From: Alloacidobacterium sp035547425
Lineage (GTDB): Bacteria > Acidobacteriota > Terriglobia > Terriglobales > Acidobacteriaceae
Assembly: GCA_035547425.1 (NCBI GenBank)
Contig: DASZUU010000051.1
Span: forward strand, 62,001 to 126,000
DNA: 64,000 bases
Direction: 5' to 3'
In this document: in pieces, positions 63,377 through 64,000 of the stretch
Position numbering within the stretch: the first letter of the stretch is position 1
How the letters are laid out: each line of letters begins with the position of its first letter
Notes under the pieces: model-generated
What the model was told of the DNA's origin: nothing
Databases searched by the model: none
The model's input: only the letters and a program-made list of their open reading frames with translations
Translations under genes and position numbers: made by a program

Positions 63377-64000
63377 ATGGGACTAAGTAGACGTGATTTT
63401 CTGACGCGCGTAGGCCAGGCCGGCGGCTATGGCGCTGCCTTCATAATGATGCAGTCGCTGGGACTGATGCCGATGCCGCAGGCTGAAGCACAGGAACTGA
63501 AGCGAGTTGCGGGCAACGGCACTCGCGTTGTGATTCTTGGAGGCGGCATTGCCGGGCTTGTTTCCGCGTATGAGCTGGGCAAGGCTGGTTATCGATGTAC
63601 GGTGCTGGAAGCGCGGGAGCGCGTAGGCGGCCGCAACTGGAGCATACGCCGCGGCGCCAAGGTGAAGTTTGCCAACGGCATGGAACAGACATGCAATTTT
63701 GAGGAGAGCCACTACTTCAATGCAGGGCCTGCACGTCTTCCCTCGATTCACACAACCATGCTGGGGTATTGCCGCGAGCTGGGGATTCCGCTGGAAGTGG
63801 AAGTGAATACTTCACGGGGTACTCTGCTGCAATGCGACAAGATGAATAACGGCGTCGCGGTGGAGCAGCGGCAGATGGTGAATGATACGCGCGGCCACGT
63901 TTCAGAGTTACTAGCGAAGTGCATCAACAAAGGCGCGCTGGATCAGGACCTCACCGGAGATGATAAAGAGCGCATGCTCGCTTTTCTGCGACAGTATGGC
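63377..64000 (+). CDS. Tat-exported flavin amine oxidase, C-terminus cut by window edge
   Basis: ATG at 63377 starts a frame still open after 208 codons at the window end. The N-terminus has a twin-arginine signal (MGLSRRDFLTRVG) and a hydrophobic stretch, then the FAD dinucleotide-binding motif VVILGGGIAGLVSAYELG and EARERVGGRNW. This is the monoamine / L-amino-acid oxidase family; GPARLPSIHTTML fits the L-amino-acid oxidase branch. It would produce hydrogen peroxide and a keto acid in the periplasm. Substrate cannot be set from the part seen. Confidence 0.85.
   Translation, partial: MGLSRRDFLTRVGQAGGYGAAFIMMQSLGLMPMPQAEAQELKRVAGNGTRVVILGGGIAGLVSAYELGKAGYRCTVLEARERVGGRNWSIRRGAKVKFANGMEQTCNFEESHYFNAGPARLPSIHTTMLGYCRELGIPLEVEVNTSRGTLLQCDKMNNGVAVEQRQMVNDTRGHVSELLAKCINKGALDQDLTGDDKERMLAFLRQYG

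Overview
The window looks like chromosome of an acidobacterium, probably of the Terriglobia/Acidobacteriaceae type. Evidence: two very large TonB-dependent-receptor-like proteins with an N-terminal carboxypeptidase-regulatory domain (10853-14467 and 60028-63288), many secreted TPR and glycoside-active proteins, small secreted His/Tyr/Gly-rich proteins, and a dispersed intergenic repeat of the GTCATCCTGAGC type. This is inference from protein style; no 16S gene is present. No tRNA, rRNA or CRISPR array was seen.

Left chromosomal part (1-18.69 kb): a truncated secreted beta-propeller protein, a secreted GH38 alpha-mannosidase, UDP-glucose dehydrogenase, a NupG-type MFS transporter, two divergent TPR proteins, an Oar-like outer-membrane receptor, a secreted Gfo/Idh/MocA oxidoreductase, and the TCA pair icd-mdh. 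Two near-identical LacI-type operators in front of the mannosidase and the Gfo/Idh gene suggest a shared sugar regulon.

Centre (18.70-31.99 kb): a 13.27-kb provirus of about 25 genes, all but one on the + strand and tightly overlapped. It encodes an HUH rolling-circle Rep, an SSB-like protein with the classic acidic DEDIPF tail, a P-loop ATPase of packaging type, a candidate double-jelly-roll major capsid protein, a membrane-anchored muralytic protein, a 43-aa very basic peptide, a run of small single-TM proteins, and a 923-aa N-terminally anchored beta-helix spike. This set fits a membrane-containing icosahedral phage in the broad PM2 / FLiP style. It has no integrase. Instead its two ends are dif-like XerCD sites sharing a 13-nt core, and a further, nearly perfect dif-like site sits inverted about 180 nt inside the left end. 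The most economical reading is a tailless double-jelly-roll phage that enters the host dif site using host XerC/XerD, as filamentous CTX-type phages do. This is the main discovery candidate.

Right chromosomal part (32.0-64 kb): uvrB; a small acetyltransferase-like gene; a cytochrome c maturation cluster (ccmF, ccmH, a ccmI-like gene and a carboxypeptidase-regulatory protein sharing the ccmI-like C-terminal motif); dnaX-ybaB-recR interrupted by a frameshifted acetyltransferase and an AT-rich island; carA-carB; lepB; a cell-wall group (two serine hydrolases, murQ, later murA); an AbrB/Doc toxin-antitoxin pair; DinB; mnmA; a GH105 hydrolase; a second Oar-like receptor; and the start of a Tat-exported flavin amine oxidase.
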